From Cryptomeria japonica (lineage: Eukaryota > Streptophyta > Pinopsida > Cupressales > Cupressaceae), in contig NC_081405.1 in NCBI RefSeq assembly GCF_030272615.1, positions 654,554,920 through 654,618,919 on the forward strand: 64,000 bases of DNA, written 5' to 3'. Under the pieces are notes generated by a model that made no database searches, had not been told where the DNA came from, and worked only from the letters and a program-made list of their open reading frames with translations. Both the position numbers and the translations under genes were made by a program. The first letter of the stretch is position 1, and the number at the start of each line of letters is the position of its first letter. This document shows positions 1 through 10,063 of the stretch, piece after piece.

Positions 1-639
1 TACGATGACTTTCTGGGTCGAACATATGCCTCGATTGTCATAACCTACTTGCCATAATAAAGCTCAATGATGATAACGCACAAGAAGCTCTTTCACTTTC
101 ATATCTTTTGTCTTTCATCCCCCTTTCTTGATTGACTTCCATCATCCTTCTCGAGTCTGCGTAGCCTGCTATCACATGACTGAGTATAATGACACACCAA
201 AAAAATTTGCATTTCATGTAGCTGCACCTACATTACCACATATAAGCATTTCATACATACATATAGATATCACAACTACATCACATCCTGCACACAACAT
301 ATGTTAGAACATTTTATATTCTCATCATGTAAATAGTTATTTACATTATCATATTCATCTGCATTACTTACATTCACATTTGCATCATGCATACACATAT
401 AAAACATAAACAAAAAATAAAATAAAATATTGCATTGCATCATATACATATTTGCATCCATATCATACGCATCACATAAGAACATCTCATCACATAGGTA
501 CACATGCATATAGCTACCACAAAGATGAATCATCTCATATATATATATATAAAGTGTCATGATACAATGATGTCAAAATCATATGGCTACAATCACCCGC
601 AGGTGTCTACATCATTATACAAAATGGTACAAAACTGAT

Positions 640-1077
640 ACAGAGGAACTCACTGATCACTCCTGCCAACACTGTTGGTAGTGCTAATCCTATCCATGTC
701 ATGGTATCCCATGCCACATGTCCTGCCCTCATCTCCAGTCTTGGATCCTAGAACACTCATCTAAGGGCATCCCTGTCTCCATCTCAATCGTACGGAATCA
801 GCTCCCCATCGATCGGTATCCGCAGAATCCTGTATACATCCTCCAAGGTGACTGCCATCTCCCCCATCAGCAAATGAAAATTGCAAGTCTTAGAGTGCCA
901 CCTCTCCGCCAATGCAGTCAATAGTCCCATGTTTGCTCGAAACTCAGGCACATACAGCACATGTCTCAAACCCATCTCCTCGATGGCAGCTCTGTCCTCG
1001 AGTGACAACTCAGGTCGCAACCTCTGCGTCGATGGGAATCTCTCCCGTAACTCTAGCATCGGCAAATACTCCTGCAA
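640..1077 (-). pseudogene. Plant mobile domain (MAIN/MAIL1-like) fragment, decayed, antisense to the host element
   Basis: The reverse strand encodes about 97 uninterrupted residues from 1077 to 787 typical of the aminotransferase-like plant mobile domain family (PF10536). A GL(R)HVLYVPEF-type segment is followed by LLTALAERWHSKTCNFHL and a GEMAVTLEDV-type motif, then IPIDGELIPYD. Downstream the frame continues recognisably to about 640 but is broken by TGA and TAG codons. The family comprises nuclear proteins involved in genome stability and silencing, and its domain is also found inside plant transposons. Here it is partial, with no N-terminal start that I trust, and lies antisense in the 3' region of a Tat-like element. 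Most likely it is a transposon-borne copy rather than a cellular gene. Confidence 0.75.
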
Positions 1078-1114
1078 TCAAACAACTCAATCATGTCAGT
1101 TATAGTGGCATTCA

Positions 1115-1470
1115 CTGTTTATCACAAAATGCTACTCGCTATCTAAATGCATATGGCTATGTACCCTAGTGACATTCACTGTTCATCACAAAGTGTTGCT
1201 ATTTATCTTAGTGGTACTCACTGTTCATCACAAAGTACTACATGTGTGACACTCCCTGTTCATCACAAAGTGTTACTCACATTTGCACTCCCTGTTCATC
1301 ACAAAGTGCTGCTCATATTTCAGTACTCCTTGTTCATCACAAAGTACTCTATCTTGGTACTCACTGTTCATCACAAAGTGCCTTGATCTATCCTAGTCTT
1401 CCTAGAGGACCTGCTTGAGTGTATCCCCTCAGCAGTGTATCCAATCGACAACATATGTTCATCACAAAAC
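1115..1470 (+). repeat. Degenerate tandem repeat around GTTCATCACAAAGTG
   Basis: About eight copies of a core GTTCATCACAAAGTG occur near 1119, 1175, 1222, 1258, 1293, 1330, 1365 and 1453. Spacing is mostly 35-55 bases, with variable CACTCCCT or CACTCACT linkers. It abuts the 5' side of the antisense plant mobile domain fragment. The small open frames here come from the repetition and are not genes. Confidence 0.75.
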
Positions 1471-1552
1471 TGCCGATTTGACCTAGAAGATGCAAATTCA
1501 TACTTTTCAAACGCAAACGCGCTTACATGACATAAATGCTCTCAAAGACTAC

Positions 1553-1790
1553 ATAGACGCACCTGAAAAACACAGACGCACCTTCTTGACACAAACGTGC
1601 CTATGCTCTACATAGATGCACCTGGGAGACATAGACGTGCCTTCTTGGCACAAACACGCCTGTCCATCATAGACGTAGCCGCAATTGACACAGACGCGGG
1701 TCCAAACATAGACATGCCTGACACAAACACAGACGCGCCTAGCGAACACAGACGCGCCTGGCACCAACGCAGATGCGCCTGGATGTTTTT
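1553..1790 (+). repeat. Short degenerate tandem repeat, AGACGCRCCT core
   Basis: Repeated AGACGCACCT, AGACGTGCCT and AGACGCGCCT cores alternate with GACACAAAC or GGCACAAAC segments every 15-30 bases. GC content is higher than in the flanks, and many CpG sites have apparently decayed to TG or CA. Confidence 0.65.
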
Positions 1791-2290
1791 TGACACTTTT
1801 TGGATCCTAGTCTAAGCGCATTTATTACCCTATTCGACATGCATTAATGACAAAATTAAATGTGTCAAAGTACGAGGAGGTTTGGTGGTACTTACCGGCT
1901 CTCCTGCCTCTGCTGGCCTCTGAAATCGATGAACACGGTCGAATCTGTGAGTGAAAGCCATCGTTGCTAACTGCTCCTGCTCTATTTTCACTCTGCAATA
2001 TGCTCTTGTGAATGTGTAGATGACAATGAGGATGTATTTTTCCCCGTGGTCTATCTTATAGCCTACCCTAGCCCTCGCATTCATTTCTCGAGTCAGTCTT
2101 CGTTATCCCGTGACTTTGTCACTTTATCCGGTCAATCCATTCTATCTTGTCTTTCTTATCGAGAGATTGTCTGCAATCTTTTCAGACATTTTCATCCAAT
2201 CTCTCGAGGGGGCATATCATTCCCATTCTGGGGCAACTCTGTATCAGTTCATCTTATCTTCTTTGAAACAATGTGACAAGCCGCATTGTC

Positions 2291-2306
2291 TCAAAGAGGG
2301 GAAAAA
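2291..2306 (+). other. Polypurine tract of the Tat-like element
   Basis: TCAAAGAGGGGAAAAA lies immediately before the LTR start TGTAGACACC. The element at 31302-46620 has nearly the same tract (CTCAAAGAGGGGCAAAA on its coding strand) directly before its own TGTAGACACC. Confidence 0.8.
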
Positions 2307-2672
2307 TGTAGACACCCAAAATTGTCCAGTCTAATTAAATAAATCCTTATTTATTTAATTAATTCATTTATCCTCTTCTAGCCTTATTTCTCATTTAAAT
2401 AAATACATTTATTTATTTAAATTATCCTTTTCCTAAATTAAATAAATATCTTATTTATTTAATTATCCTACTTCTTCTATTAATTAAATAAATCCTTATT
2501 TATTTAATTAATTCATTAGCCTTTTCTACCCATGACACATGTCATTCATCTCTTAATTCATACACTACCTACCCCTCTCATTATTTTATTATTTCTTGTA
2601 CCTACCCTCTAATCATAGCCGACCTCCTTTTACACCTCTCAATCTTATCCCTCCATTTCATATAGTGTCTTC

Positions 2673-2680
2673 TATATAAG
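2673..2680 (+). promoter_or_regulatory. TATA box in the Tat-like LTR
   Basis: TATATAAG, about 370 bases into the LTR. It is followed at a suitable distance by the A/C-rich start of the presumed transcript (AAACCCTAATC). Confidence 0.55.
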
Positions 2681-2703
2681 GAGATGCTTCCTTCATTATC
2701 AAA

Positions 2704-2757
2704 CCCTAATCAATCACCCTAATCAATCACCCTAATCAATCATCGCTAATCAATCAT
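2704..2757 (+). repeat. CCCTAATCAATCA short tandem repeat
   Basis: Four to five tandem copies of a 12-13-base unit (CCCTAATCAATCA, then variants ending TCGCTAATCAATCA), just downstream of the TATA box in the presumed R/5' untranslated part of the LTR. Confidence 0.75.
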
Positions 2758-3119
2758 TCTAATCGTTCTATGCATTCTAATCATCTTTTATGCAATTGAC
2801 TACACTATGATCCTACTTGCAACCACATTCCGTTCTTTGTTGAGCTCTTGTGCACATAAAATCTGAGAGCAAATATATCAAGCAAGATCAATGGAGATAG
2901 GAAGAATGGAGATCCAAACCCTATTAGACATGTGATGGTATAATCTTTGTGATTTCATTTGATTTGCATTGTCTTAGGTAATCTTCATATGTTATGGTGG
3001 ATCTTTGTTGTTGTTAGGCTAGGGTTTTGTAGTTGGATTCATTTAGCCTTTCAATATCGTTATTATTGTTATCCATTTTCACCATATACAGTACCTACCT
3101 CTTGTAGATTTTTCTTACA

Positions 3120-3763
3120 ATAATACATATTAAACATCTTTGGGAATGACACCTTTCAAAGCTTTGTATGGTAGACCATGTCTAACACCTTTGAGTTGGG
3201 ATAGTCTTGAAGATAGAGTGATTGTTGGACCAGATATGTTGAAAGAGATGGAGAGGAAAACTAAGGAAATTAGGCAAGGATTGAAGGAAGCCTCGGATAG
3301 ATAGAAAAGCTATGCAGACAAAAACAGGACACCAAGGGAGTTTGAGGTGGGAGAGAAAGTCTTCCTAAGGGTTAGGCCACACAAGAGTTCCATAAGATTT
3401 GGGAAAAAGACTAAGCTTGCACCTTGTTATGTTGGACCCTTTGAAATATTGGGAAGGATTAATCCAATTGCATACCGGTTGGCCTTGCCTCCCCAATTGA
3501 GCCAAATCCACGATGTCTTCCATGTATCTCTTCTTAAAAAGTATGTACCTGATGAGAAACACATTTTGAATTGGGATGCTTTACAAGTCCAGGAAATGGG
3601 AGGAATAATGATAGAGCCATTCAAAATCTTGGAGAGGCGCCAGTGCCAGTTGCGCAACAGAGAGGTTGATCAGTGCAAAGTACAATGGAGCCAGTATGAT
3701 GAAAGGAATGCTACGTGGGAAGATACTAAGCAAATGCAGCAGTTGTTTCCTTTTTTGTTTTAA
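3120..3763 (+). pseudogene. Ty3/gypsy integrase C-terminus with chromodomain, Tekay-like chromovirus, 5' part displaced by LTR insertion
   Basis: The frame resumes at the conserved YNN-type position of gypsy integrase, runs through a GMTPFKALYGRPC segment, and continues to a GPFEILGRI... core and an LPPQLSQIHDVFHVSLLKKY motif. It ends with a chromodomain-like tail (about 3600-3763) of the PFKILERR...KVQWSQ...ATWED type. This integrase end is typical of Tekay-lineage chromoviruses. Two in-frame stops (TAA at 3131, TAG at 3302) disable it. The N-terminal part of pol is missing because the Tat-like LTR sits directly upstream. A polypurine tract and a long LTR follow 70 bases after the stop. Confidence 0.9.
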
Positions 3764-3820
3764 TCATGAACTATAGACTCTTTCAGATGCGTCCAATAAG
3801 TGCATCGGGACGATGCACAA

Positions 3821-3836
3821 ATTAAGGGGGGGAGGA
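3821..3836 (+). other. Polypurine tract of the Tekay-like element
   Basis: ATTAAGGGGGGGAGGA lies immediately before TGTCACAACCC. It is the classical 3' polypurine tract position, 57 bases after the integrase stop codon. Confidence 0.85.
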
Positions 3837-4734
3837 TGTCACAACCCTCCCTTATCACTTTTGGATTTAAAATACAATTCTATTATATTTTTGGATAAGC
3901 TATTTAAATGGTTGAATGAATATTATAAAAGAATAAAATAATAATACACACACACACATACATGGAAAATATACATTATTTTAATTTATCTATTTTCCAC
4001 TTCCAATTATGGCACATGTTGTAGGAAGAATAACAAGCTTCTAGAGGATTCTCCACCACCTTGCATGTAACTCCCTCACTAAGTTTAATCAATTTGCATG
4101 AAGTCCAAAATTGGGAAAGAATCTCCTTTTTAATTAAATTTTCTAGATAGTGGAATGGAGGGGAAATTTCTTATAAAATTATATGCAAGTTTCAAAGAAG
4201 GGAGTTGATTATGTTTTGAAGAAAATTTCCCAAGTTTTAGAAGTAGATCTTCTTTGGTAGTCTCTTCTTTTGTTGCAAGAATTTTTAAGTTGTTGTTGAA
4301 GGATTTCCCTCAAGTTGCAAGGAAGGATCAAAAGGATAACCAGTGGATTCAACATCAAGTTCGATAAACCAAGTTCTCTCCTTGTTATTTCACATTTACT
4401 TATGAGGAATTCGTATTATCAATAGTTATAGATCTTCCTTTATATAAAGAAATTCTTTTATTAGGTTTTAAATCTTTCATTTGGGGATAAATAATAATGA
4501 TAATGCTTTCATAGTTATTTATTTATTTTATTTCCCTTAAGAAAATATGCACAAGATCTTACTTTTTGTTTTTTTTTCTTTTTCCAAAGATTTTAGCAAA
4601 AAGAAAATCATATTCTATTATTTGTTTAAAATCTCTCTCTTTCTGAGATTAAAATTCTTCCTATGTGATTTGAATCTTTATTTCTTCCCTTTAATCCATC
4701 TCTCTAGTTTTTCGAATGGAATTCTGAATCTCAT

Positions 4735-4860
4735 TCTTAAATCTCTCTGTGATTATTTTAAATCTCTCTGTGATTATTCTAAATCTTTCTGTGATTATTA
4801 ATTAGATAAATCTCCTTGTGAGTTGAACAAAGATCTCTCTGTGAATATTGGTTGAATAAA
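4735..4860 (+). repeat. Tandem repeat of AAATCTCTCTGTGATTATT
   Basis: Three close copies at 4739-4800 are followed by diverged relatives (TCTCTCTGTGAATATTGG, CCTCCTGTGAATACTGG) up to about 4950. It lies within the Tekay-like LTR. Confidence 0.7.
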
Positions 4861-5098
4861 ATCCTCCTGTGAATACTGGAAACGAATACTGGAAATAAAC
4901 AATTCCCCTATGAAATCTAGAAATAAACTTCCTCCCTGTGAATGCTGGAATAAGCTCTCTCTCCCTCTCTCTATAAATGTTACCCTCCTGTTTACTGTAA
5001 AATCAATCTAAAACAATTATTTGATCATCTATTTTATCCTTGTTCTTATAAATAAATTCTCTTTTGTTTTTATATATCATTAAGTAAGGGAATATGAA

Positions 5099-5101
<3 letters not shown>

Positions 5102-5144
<43 letters not shown>
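5102..5144 (+). repeat. (AT)n microsatellite
   Basis: About 21 uninterrupted AT dinucleotides inside the Tekay-like LTR. Confidence 0.95.
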
Positions 5145-5148
<4 letters not shown>

Positions 5149-5283
5149 TTATTTCAAATGTTAATATATATTAATGTTGCATTATAATTATATTAAATTT
5201 ATTTCAAAGTTGAAATATATTAATGTTGCATTATAATTATTTTAAATTTATTTCAAATGTTAAAATAATTTAATGTTGCATAT

Positions 5284-5510
5284 AGCACGGTCTTCAAATG
5301 TTGACGGAGGCGTACAGGGGCGGCGGTTATTATAACCACCGGAGGGGGCAGTGGTACCCCCCACTACCCCTGCGGTCACTGTCATGACAGTGGCCGCAGG
5401 GGAGTGGAGGGGCCCACGATGTCCCCTCAACCCTGCGGGCCTGCGCATGCAGGACCGCAGGGGTGATGGGACCCGTGGTCCCCACCCCCCCCCCCCTCTA
5501 TTTATTATTA
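5284..5510. repeat. GC-rich island of consecutive hairpin-forming inverted repeats
   Basis: In an otherwise AT-rich LTR, about 220 bases are strongly GC-rich and consist of successive inverted repeats. GGCGGTTAT/ATAACCACC is at 5322-5340. A 36-base near-perfect palindrome is at 5367-5402 (arms CCCCTGCGGTCACTGTCA, one G-T pair). A stem of 14-base arms with one mismatch around a GCAT loop is at 5431-5462, and GGGACC/GGTCCC is at 5467-5481. A C-homopolymer of about 13 follows. No coding frame is convincing. Confidence 0.85.
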
Positions 5511-5926
5511 AACCCAAGCAATTCGCCTTTTTGTTTTATATTTGGGTTTTTTTTCTATATAAATGTATAAAATGCAAATTAATATATAAATTACTATTTA
5601 GAAATTGTTAGTTATTTAGATATTGATGAATAAATTGCAAATTAGAAATTGTTAATTTTATTTTCTTTTTATTCCTTAGTATATACTTCAAGTTATTAAA
5701 TTTAACTTAGAAAATTTTATAAATATTGGGGATTATTAAGTAGTAAATTCACGATTTATTTAACTATAGTAAGTTTATACTTGTAAATTATTTATGTTAT
5801 TATTAGAATCATTCGATCTATTAAGACCCATTGGGGCACTTAGTTGGCATTAAGAAAATAATTCACATTAATATGATTTGAATCAAATGCCTAAATTTAA
5901 TCGCTATTTTTGGATTGCTTAATCAT

Positions 5927-6183
5927 GCAAGTTGCACTATTCTTATAACATGCAAATTACTTATAGATTAATTACATTTATTGACATTTTCATAGCATGC
6001 AAATTACTTACAGATTAATTACATTTATTGATGTTTTCATGCAAGTTGCACTACTTTTATAACATGCAAATTTCTTATAGATTAATTACATATATTGACG
6101 TTTTCGTGCAAGTTGCACTATTCTTATAACATGCAAATTACTTATAGATTAATTACATTAATTGACATTTTCATGCAAGTACA
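5927..6183 (+). repeat. Tandem repeat, unit about 67 bp, about 3.7 copies
   Basis: The unit starts GCAAGTTGCACTATTCTTAT, continues with ACATGCAAATTACTTATAG and ends near TTGACATTTTCAT. Copies begin near 5927, 6044 and 6111, with a shortened copy from about 5997. It is internal to the Tekay-like LTR. Confidence 0.8.
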
Positions 6184-7261
6184 CATGTAATTATTAATAT
6201 GCAAGTTTCATGATAGTCATTTTTATGCAAGTTATATTTCAAGTAGTTATTTCAATTAATTAAATTTTGTGCGTTCAATTAGTAGTTGTTTTCAAGTATG
6301 ATGTTTTCATAGCTCGTAGTTAGAAAACTAAATAAAGGAAGATGGAAACCAATACATAGTAGCATTCGGTATATACGGTGCCTCTGGGTCACGCTTATGG
6401 GTAATGCCATCATGTTGAACTACTGCACTTAATGCCTAATAAAGCTACATCAACGACATCTGTGGCATCATCCCTATAAATCGTTGGGGAGTAATAAGGG
6501 ACACTTGGAAGTTAAAATCCTAGGGGCAGGTAATCCCTCTTGGACCGATAATCTAATAAGATAATTTTTAAATGATTTTACATCCGTTGAGATAAACCAT
6601 AGTAAACCCCCTTTAGGGTTGGTTAAATAAAATGCTTTTATGAAATTGATTATAATCTTGAAGAGATATTGGTGATTGACAATTTGGTCAAGGGTGATGC
6701 TGATGATAGGTGTTAGGATGTAGTTGTTAGGCCAAAAACAATAGGCCATCTTGAGCCTTTGTTTAAGTGCTACCATCGTGGGTAGCAACCACAGAGAAAC
6801 TGTTTGGGACATTGATCCTAGAAAGGGTTGCGTACCCACTAATCAGTTTACATCAAACCATAGAGTAGAAAACAGAACTACATACTTTACGCCTTGATCC
6901 CGTGCCGAAGTGGGTATGTAGGCAGTCTTGGGACAGAGTTGTCCCTCATACTCAGGCATTCATGGGTGGGGTCTAGGCTTGGTAAAAGAAAGATTGAGTA
7001 AGAATCCTATTTTGAAAGATAAGATAATTAAATTGGAAAAAGTAATTCAATGCATACTCGAAAGGAATCCCGTATGGATTCGCTTGACTTCCCGAGGCTT
7101 TAAGCCAAATTCCGAGGTGGAATTCAAGCTTGTATTATGTTATTTAATTACTAATAAGGACGGCGACCTTGGTGCACTTCTGTTAGAAGAGTGTAGTACT
7201 TAGTGAGTGGCTCAGGACCCGAATGGTCCCGATGAGTCTAAGTCTTTGGCCAGAGCACCTC

Positions 7262-7425
7262 CTATTTGGATTGGATAGATGCCTACCCCGTATGGGTAGA
7301 TGCCTATCCCGTATTGGATAGATGAAATATTATGTCCCGTATGGACAAATGCCTAACCCGTATGGTTAGATGCTCATCCTGGATGGATGAATGCCTAATC
7401 CAAATGGATGGATGCCCAGAGTATG
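7262..7425 (+). repeat. Tandem repeat, unit about 25-28 bp (GATGCCTAYCCCGTATGG)
   Basis: Six to seven copies of a TAGATGCCTACCCCGTATGG-like unit with substitutions, just inside the right end of the Tekay-like LTR. Confidence 0.8.
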
Positions 7426-7510
7426 CAATTGAATCAAACATATTGATTAAATTAAACACACAAAAAAAGAATGGTCAATTTTGTTGAGTTAATTATGGTG
7501 GGTTATTACA

Positions 7511-7950
7511 AACAACATACAACTTTCTGAAGGACTTGATCTAGTAACTAAAGCACAACTTTCTATACAATTGGTAGTAAAAAGGATTTTGTGACTATGT
7601 ACTTCTCTTATAATGGAATAATTTTGAGTTAATAAGATTTTAAAATTCGATGTTATAAAAATTATATATGTTAAACTTCACTTAATAATAAAACATTAAC
7701 CTTCACAACCCTATGCTATATGAATATTTAAAAAACTATGAAACATTATTGAAAATATCACTTATAAAAAGAAATAATTAGAATTTTTTTACTTGGCTTG
7801 ATAAATTGAACTTAAATCAATGGAGAAGACACTCTAAATACATAGCACAATTGGCCTTGCACATGTGTTGAATTAGCATAAATTAGTTTTCCATCAAGTT
7901 TTATATGTCTTCTAGTATAACCTATAAAAATGTTTAGTACTAGTCTAACC
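7511..7950 (-). other. Truncated leader region of a copia element, no coding sequence
   Basis: AT-rich sequence between the Tekay LTR end and the copia primer-binding site. It lies where the 5' untranslated leader of the minus-strand copia element would be. I see no gag or other gene, so the element is either cut off at about 7511 or reduced to its LTR plus leader. Confidence 0.4.
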
Positions 7951-7963
7951 TGCTTTGATACCA
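7951..7963 (-). other. Primer-binding site (tRNA-Met type) of the copia element
   Basis: TGCTTTGATACCA reads TGGTATCAAAGCA on the minus strand. This is the usual initiator-Met primer-binding sequence of plant retroelements, directly abutting the LTR that ends TCTAACA. Confidence 0.85.
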
Positions 7964-8485
7964 TGTTAGAAATTAGGATCTTAGGGTACTAATCATTATA
8001 AAAAAGATCATAAATTAAATGAAATGAGAAACATACATGCATAAATGTACACATTACACAAGATATACATGGGGAAAACCCTATTGAGTAAAAAACTCGA
8101 TAAAGCATCATTTAATTAAAATACTTACAAATATAGTTTATCATAAAATAGACATGAACCTGAGGATACTCCTTGAATACTTCCACATGGCCAATAATAC
8201 CTCTTGTGCATAGTGATAAAACTCACCATAAAGCTCCAAATTCTCACACCTCTCAAATGAGAGAGAACCTCCTTAAATATAAGAGGAAGGGTGGCTTCGC
8301 TAGTCACACCTTTTCAATAACCCACATTCATAAATAATTAATAATATAATTTTTATTAGATTATAATTATTTAAAATGTGATATTCTTATAAATCATGTA
8401 ATATATAAGGTTTTATAACCTTATATTAGAACATTTTATATAAATGTTATAAGGACGTGACCCCTAATAACATTATGTTCTAACA
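7964..8485 (-). mobile_element. Orphan 5' LTR of a Ty1/copia-like element
   Basis: 522 bp with matching inverted ends TGTTAGAA...TTCTAACA, oriented to the minus strand by the adjacent primer-binding site. A TATATAAA box at about 8435-8444 (minus strand) lies about 45 bases from the 5' end. No second LTR or pol was found in this window. Confidence 0.8.
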
Positions 8486-10058
8486 GAGTATTCTATTTTT
8501 ATTGATTTAAAGATTATTAGACATGTTCCATAATTTAAATGATTATTTAATATAGATTATTCTAGTGCTATTATTGTTTAATATATGAAATGGTATACAC
8601 TAGACTAGATGTTGCCTAAGTAGTGAGGCTTTAGAGAAGATTTATGTTTAACCCTTATAAAGAGCACTGGAATTTCATTAAGATGTTATTTATATATATT
8701 TGCATGAAACTTATAATTATATTTTTCTTATTGTACTGTTGATAATGTGAAAAAATCACTAAAGATGAGGATTTGTTTATGTAAATTGGGCATGTGACTT
8801 GGATAGTTTAAGGTCCTCTAGTGGCTATATTATATTTTCTTTTCTTGGAGATGCAATGATATGGAAGAGTAAAATTAATCCCATGGATTATTTTTTGACT
8901 AATAAATCAAAATATATTACTAATACACATTTCTCTAAAGTGGTAGTTTAGCTATCGCTACTTCATACATGTATTGGTTTTGATTGCAATATTGTTAGAA
9001 CTGGATGTGATAGTTAGGGTATTGTTATTTTTTGTTAGGAACCACTTGGATTATTATCATACTAATAATATTAATATAAATAGTACCACTTTTGTGTGAG
9101 AAAAGGTTAAGAAGTATAAATCCGCCATAGAGAATGTTTATAGTATAAATAATAATACAAATTCAATTACAAAGTTATTAACTATGAATCATTTCTCTTG
9201 GTGTAGGGAAGCCATGGACCTTGATTCTTGTACATAATTTTATTTTTGTTTCCTATTCATTTTTTTTTATAATGTAAAATATTGTGGGAAAGAATGTTAG
9301 GATTAATTCATTATTTACCTAGCAATATTATGTATGTTTAATGTGTTTACAACACTCTTGAAAGGTGTCCATGGATTCCTAGAGTACAAATGTAAAATAA
9401 TTTATAATCAATAGTCCCTAATATAACATCAATTGACATTATTTATTATATTTATTCTTGGAGGTAGAGTTGATAAATTGGTGGTTACAACAAGTGAGAA
9501 AATGTTTGGATTGGGGTGACATTTAATTTGCAACTCTATGAATATTTAATGTATATTAAACACTTTTGGAAACACTGAACTAATGCCTATAGCATACCTA
9601 GATAATAATTTATAACTAATATTACTTAGGAACCATGGCATTAGTTATTCTATACATTGAAGAAGAAGATGTATTTGGAATTAGTGTTATGAAAATATTC
9701 ATAGAATATATTTTAACCTAAGCATGTGAATTCAGTAGTTGAGCATCTTGCACATTGTTTGTGGGTCCCATATAATTTATGTGATAGTATTTTATTCTTA
9801 GCTTGGGATATGAGCCATCACGGATGATTCATAAGTCAAAGATGTTATTTGTTAATGGTATGTACATTATTTTTCTACTCATAGATTGTTGGATCTATAT
9901 TTTATATATTCAAAAGATTCAGTTTATTTTAGATGTGGTAGTTTTTTTATTATACCATGATTTGATAGTACATTGTTTTGGGTAGTTGGTAAATGGTATT
10001 ATATTCTCATTTTTCAATAAATTGGAGGCAAGATATAGAAGTTTAATAATATTATTTG
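8486..10058. other. AT-rich spacer, nothing recognised
   Basis: About 1.6 kb of AT-rich sequence with scattered stops in all frames. I see no conserved protein motif, RNA gene or long repeat. A 60-codon open frame at 9803-9985 has no recognisable content. Confidence 0.6.
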
Positions 10059-10063
10059 ATAGG
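10059..10063. other. Left target-site duplication (ATAGG) of the chromovirus
   Basis: ATAGG precedes the left LTR and ATAGC follows the right LTR at 26552-26556: four of five bases match, compatible with a 5-bp duplication that has mutated once. Confidence 0.6.

Larger units (their letters stand above)
1..2306 (+). mobile_element. 3' internal region of a Tat-like Ty3/gypsy retrotransposon, 5' part outside window
   Basis: No pol domain is present here. The assignment rests on the right-hand end: a polypurine tract and an LTR starting TGTAGACACC, matching the 3' end of the Tat-lineage element at 31302-46620. Both also have a block with CTCTCGA-type sequence a few hundred bases before the tract (about 2160-2215 here; 32890-32940 on the other strand there). 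The segment carries an antisense plant mobile domain fragment and two degenerate tandem arrays. Positions 1-640 are AT-rich with no gene that I recognise. Lineage is inferred by homology to the second element, not from a polymerase. Confidence 0.6.
2307..3119 (+). mobile_element. 3' LTR of the Tat-like element
   Basis: It begins TGTAGACACC after the polypurine tract and most likely ends ...TTCTTACA at 3119, where integrase coding sequence of another element resumes. About 813 bp. It contains AT-rich TTAATTAAAT-type sequence, a TATA box and a short tandem repeat. The end is inferred from the CA terminus and the resumption of foreign coding sequence; the left target duplication lies outside the window. 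Confidence 0.7.
3837..7510 (+). mobile_element. Very long 3' LTR (about 3.7 kb) of the Tekay-like chromovirus
   Basis: It starts TGTCACAACCC after the polypurine tract. At 7500-7510 the sequence GGGTTATTACA forms a near-perfect inverted match to the start, as expected for LTR termini; multi-kilobase LTRs are usual in the Tekay lineage. Around 6888-6960 is a segment (CCGAAGTGGGTATGTAGGCA) of a kind often seen late in plant gypsy LTRs. Several internal arrays (listed separately) inflate its length. Small open frames at 6474-6839 and 6928-7203 are not convincing genes. The partner LTR is outside the window, so the boundary cannot be checked by alignment. Confidence 0.65.

Noticed and set aside
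1115-1470. CRISPR-like regularly spaced repeats
   Set aside because: Repeats are degenerate, spacers are similar to each other and of uneven length, and the context is a plant retroelement.
6474-7203. Open frames of 121 and 91 codons in the Tekay-like LTR
   Set aside because: No recognisable domain, and they overlap typical LTR sequence and repeats; best explained by chance.
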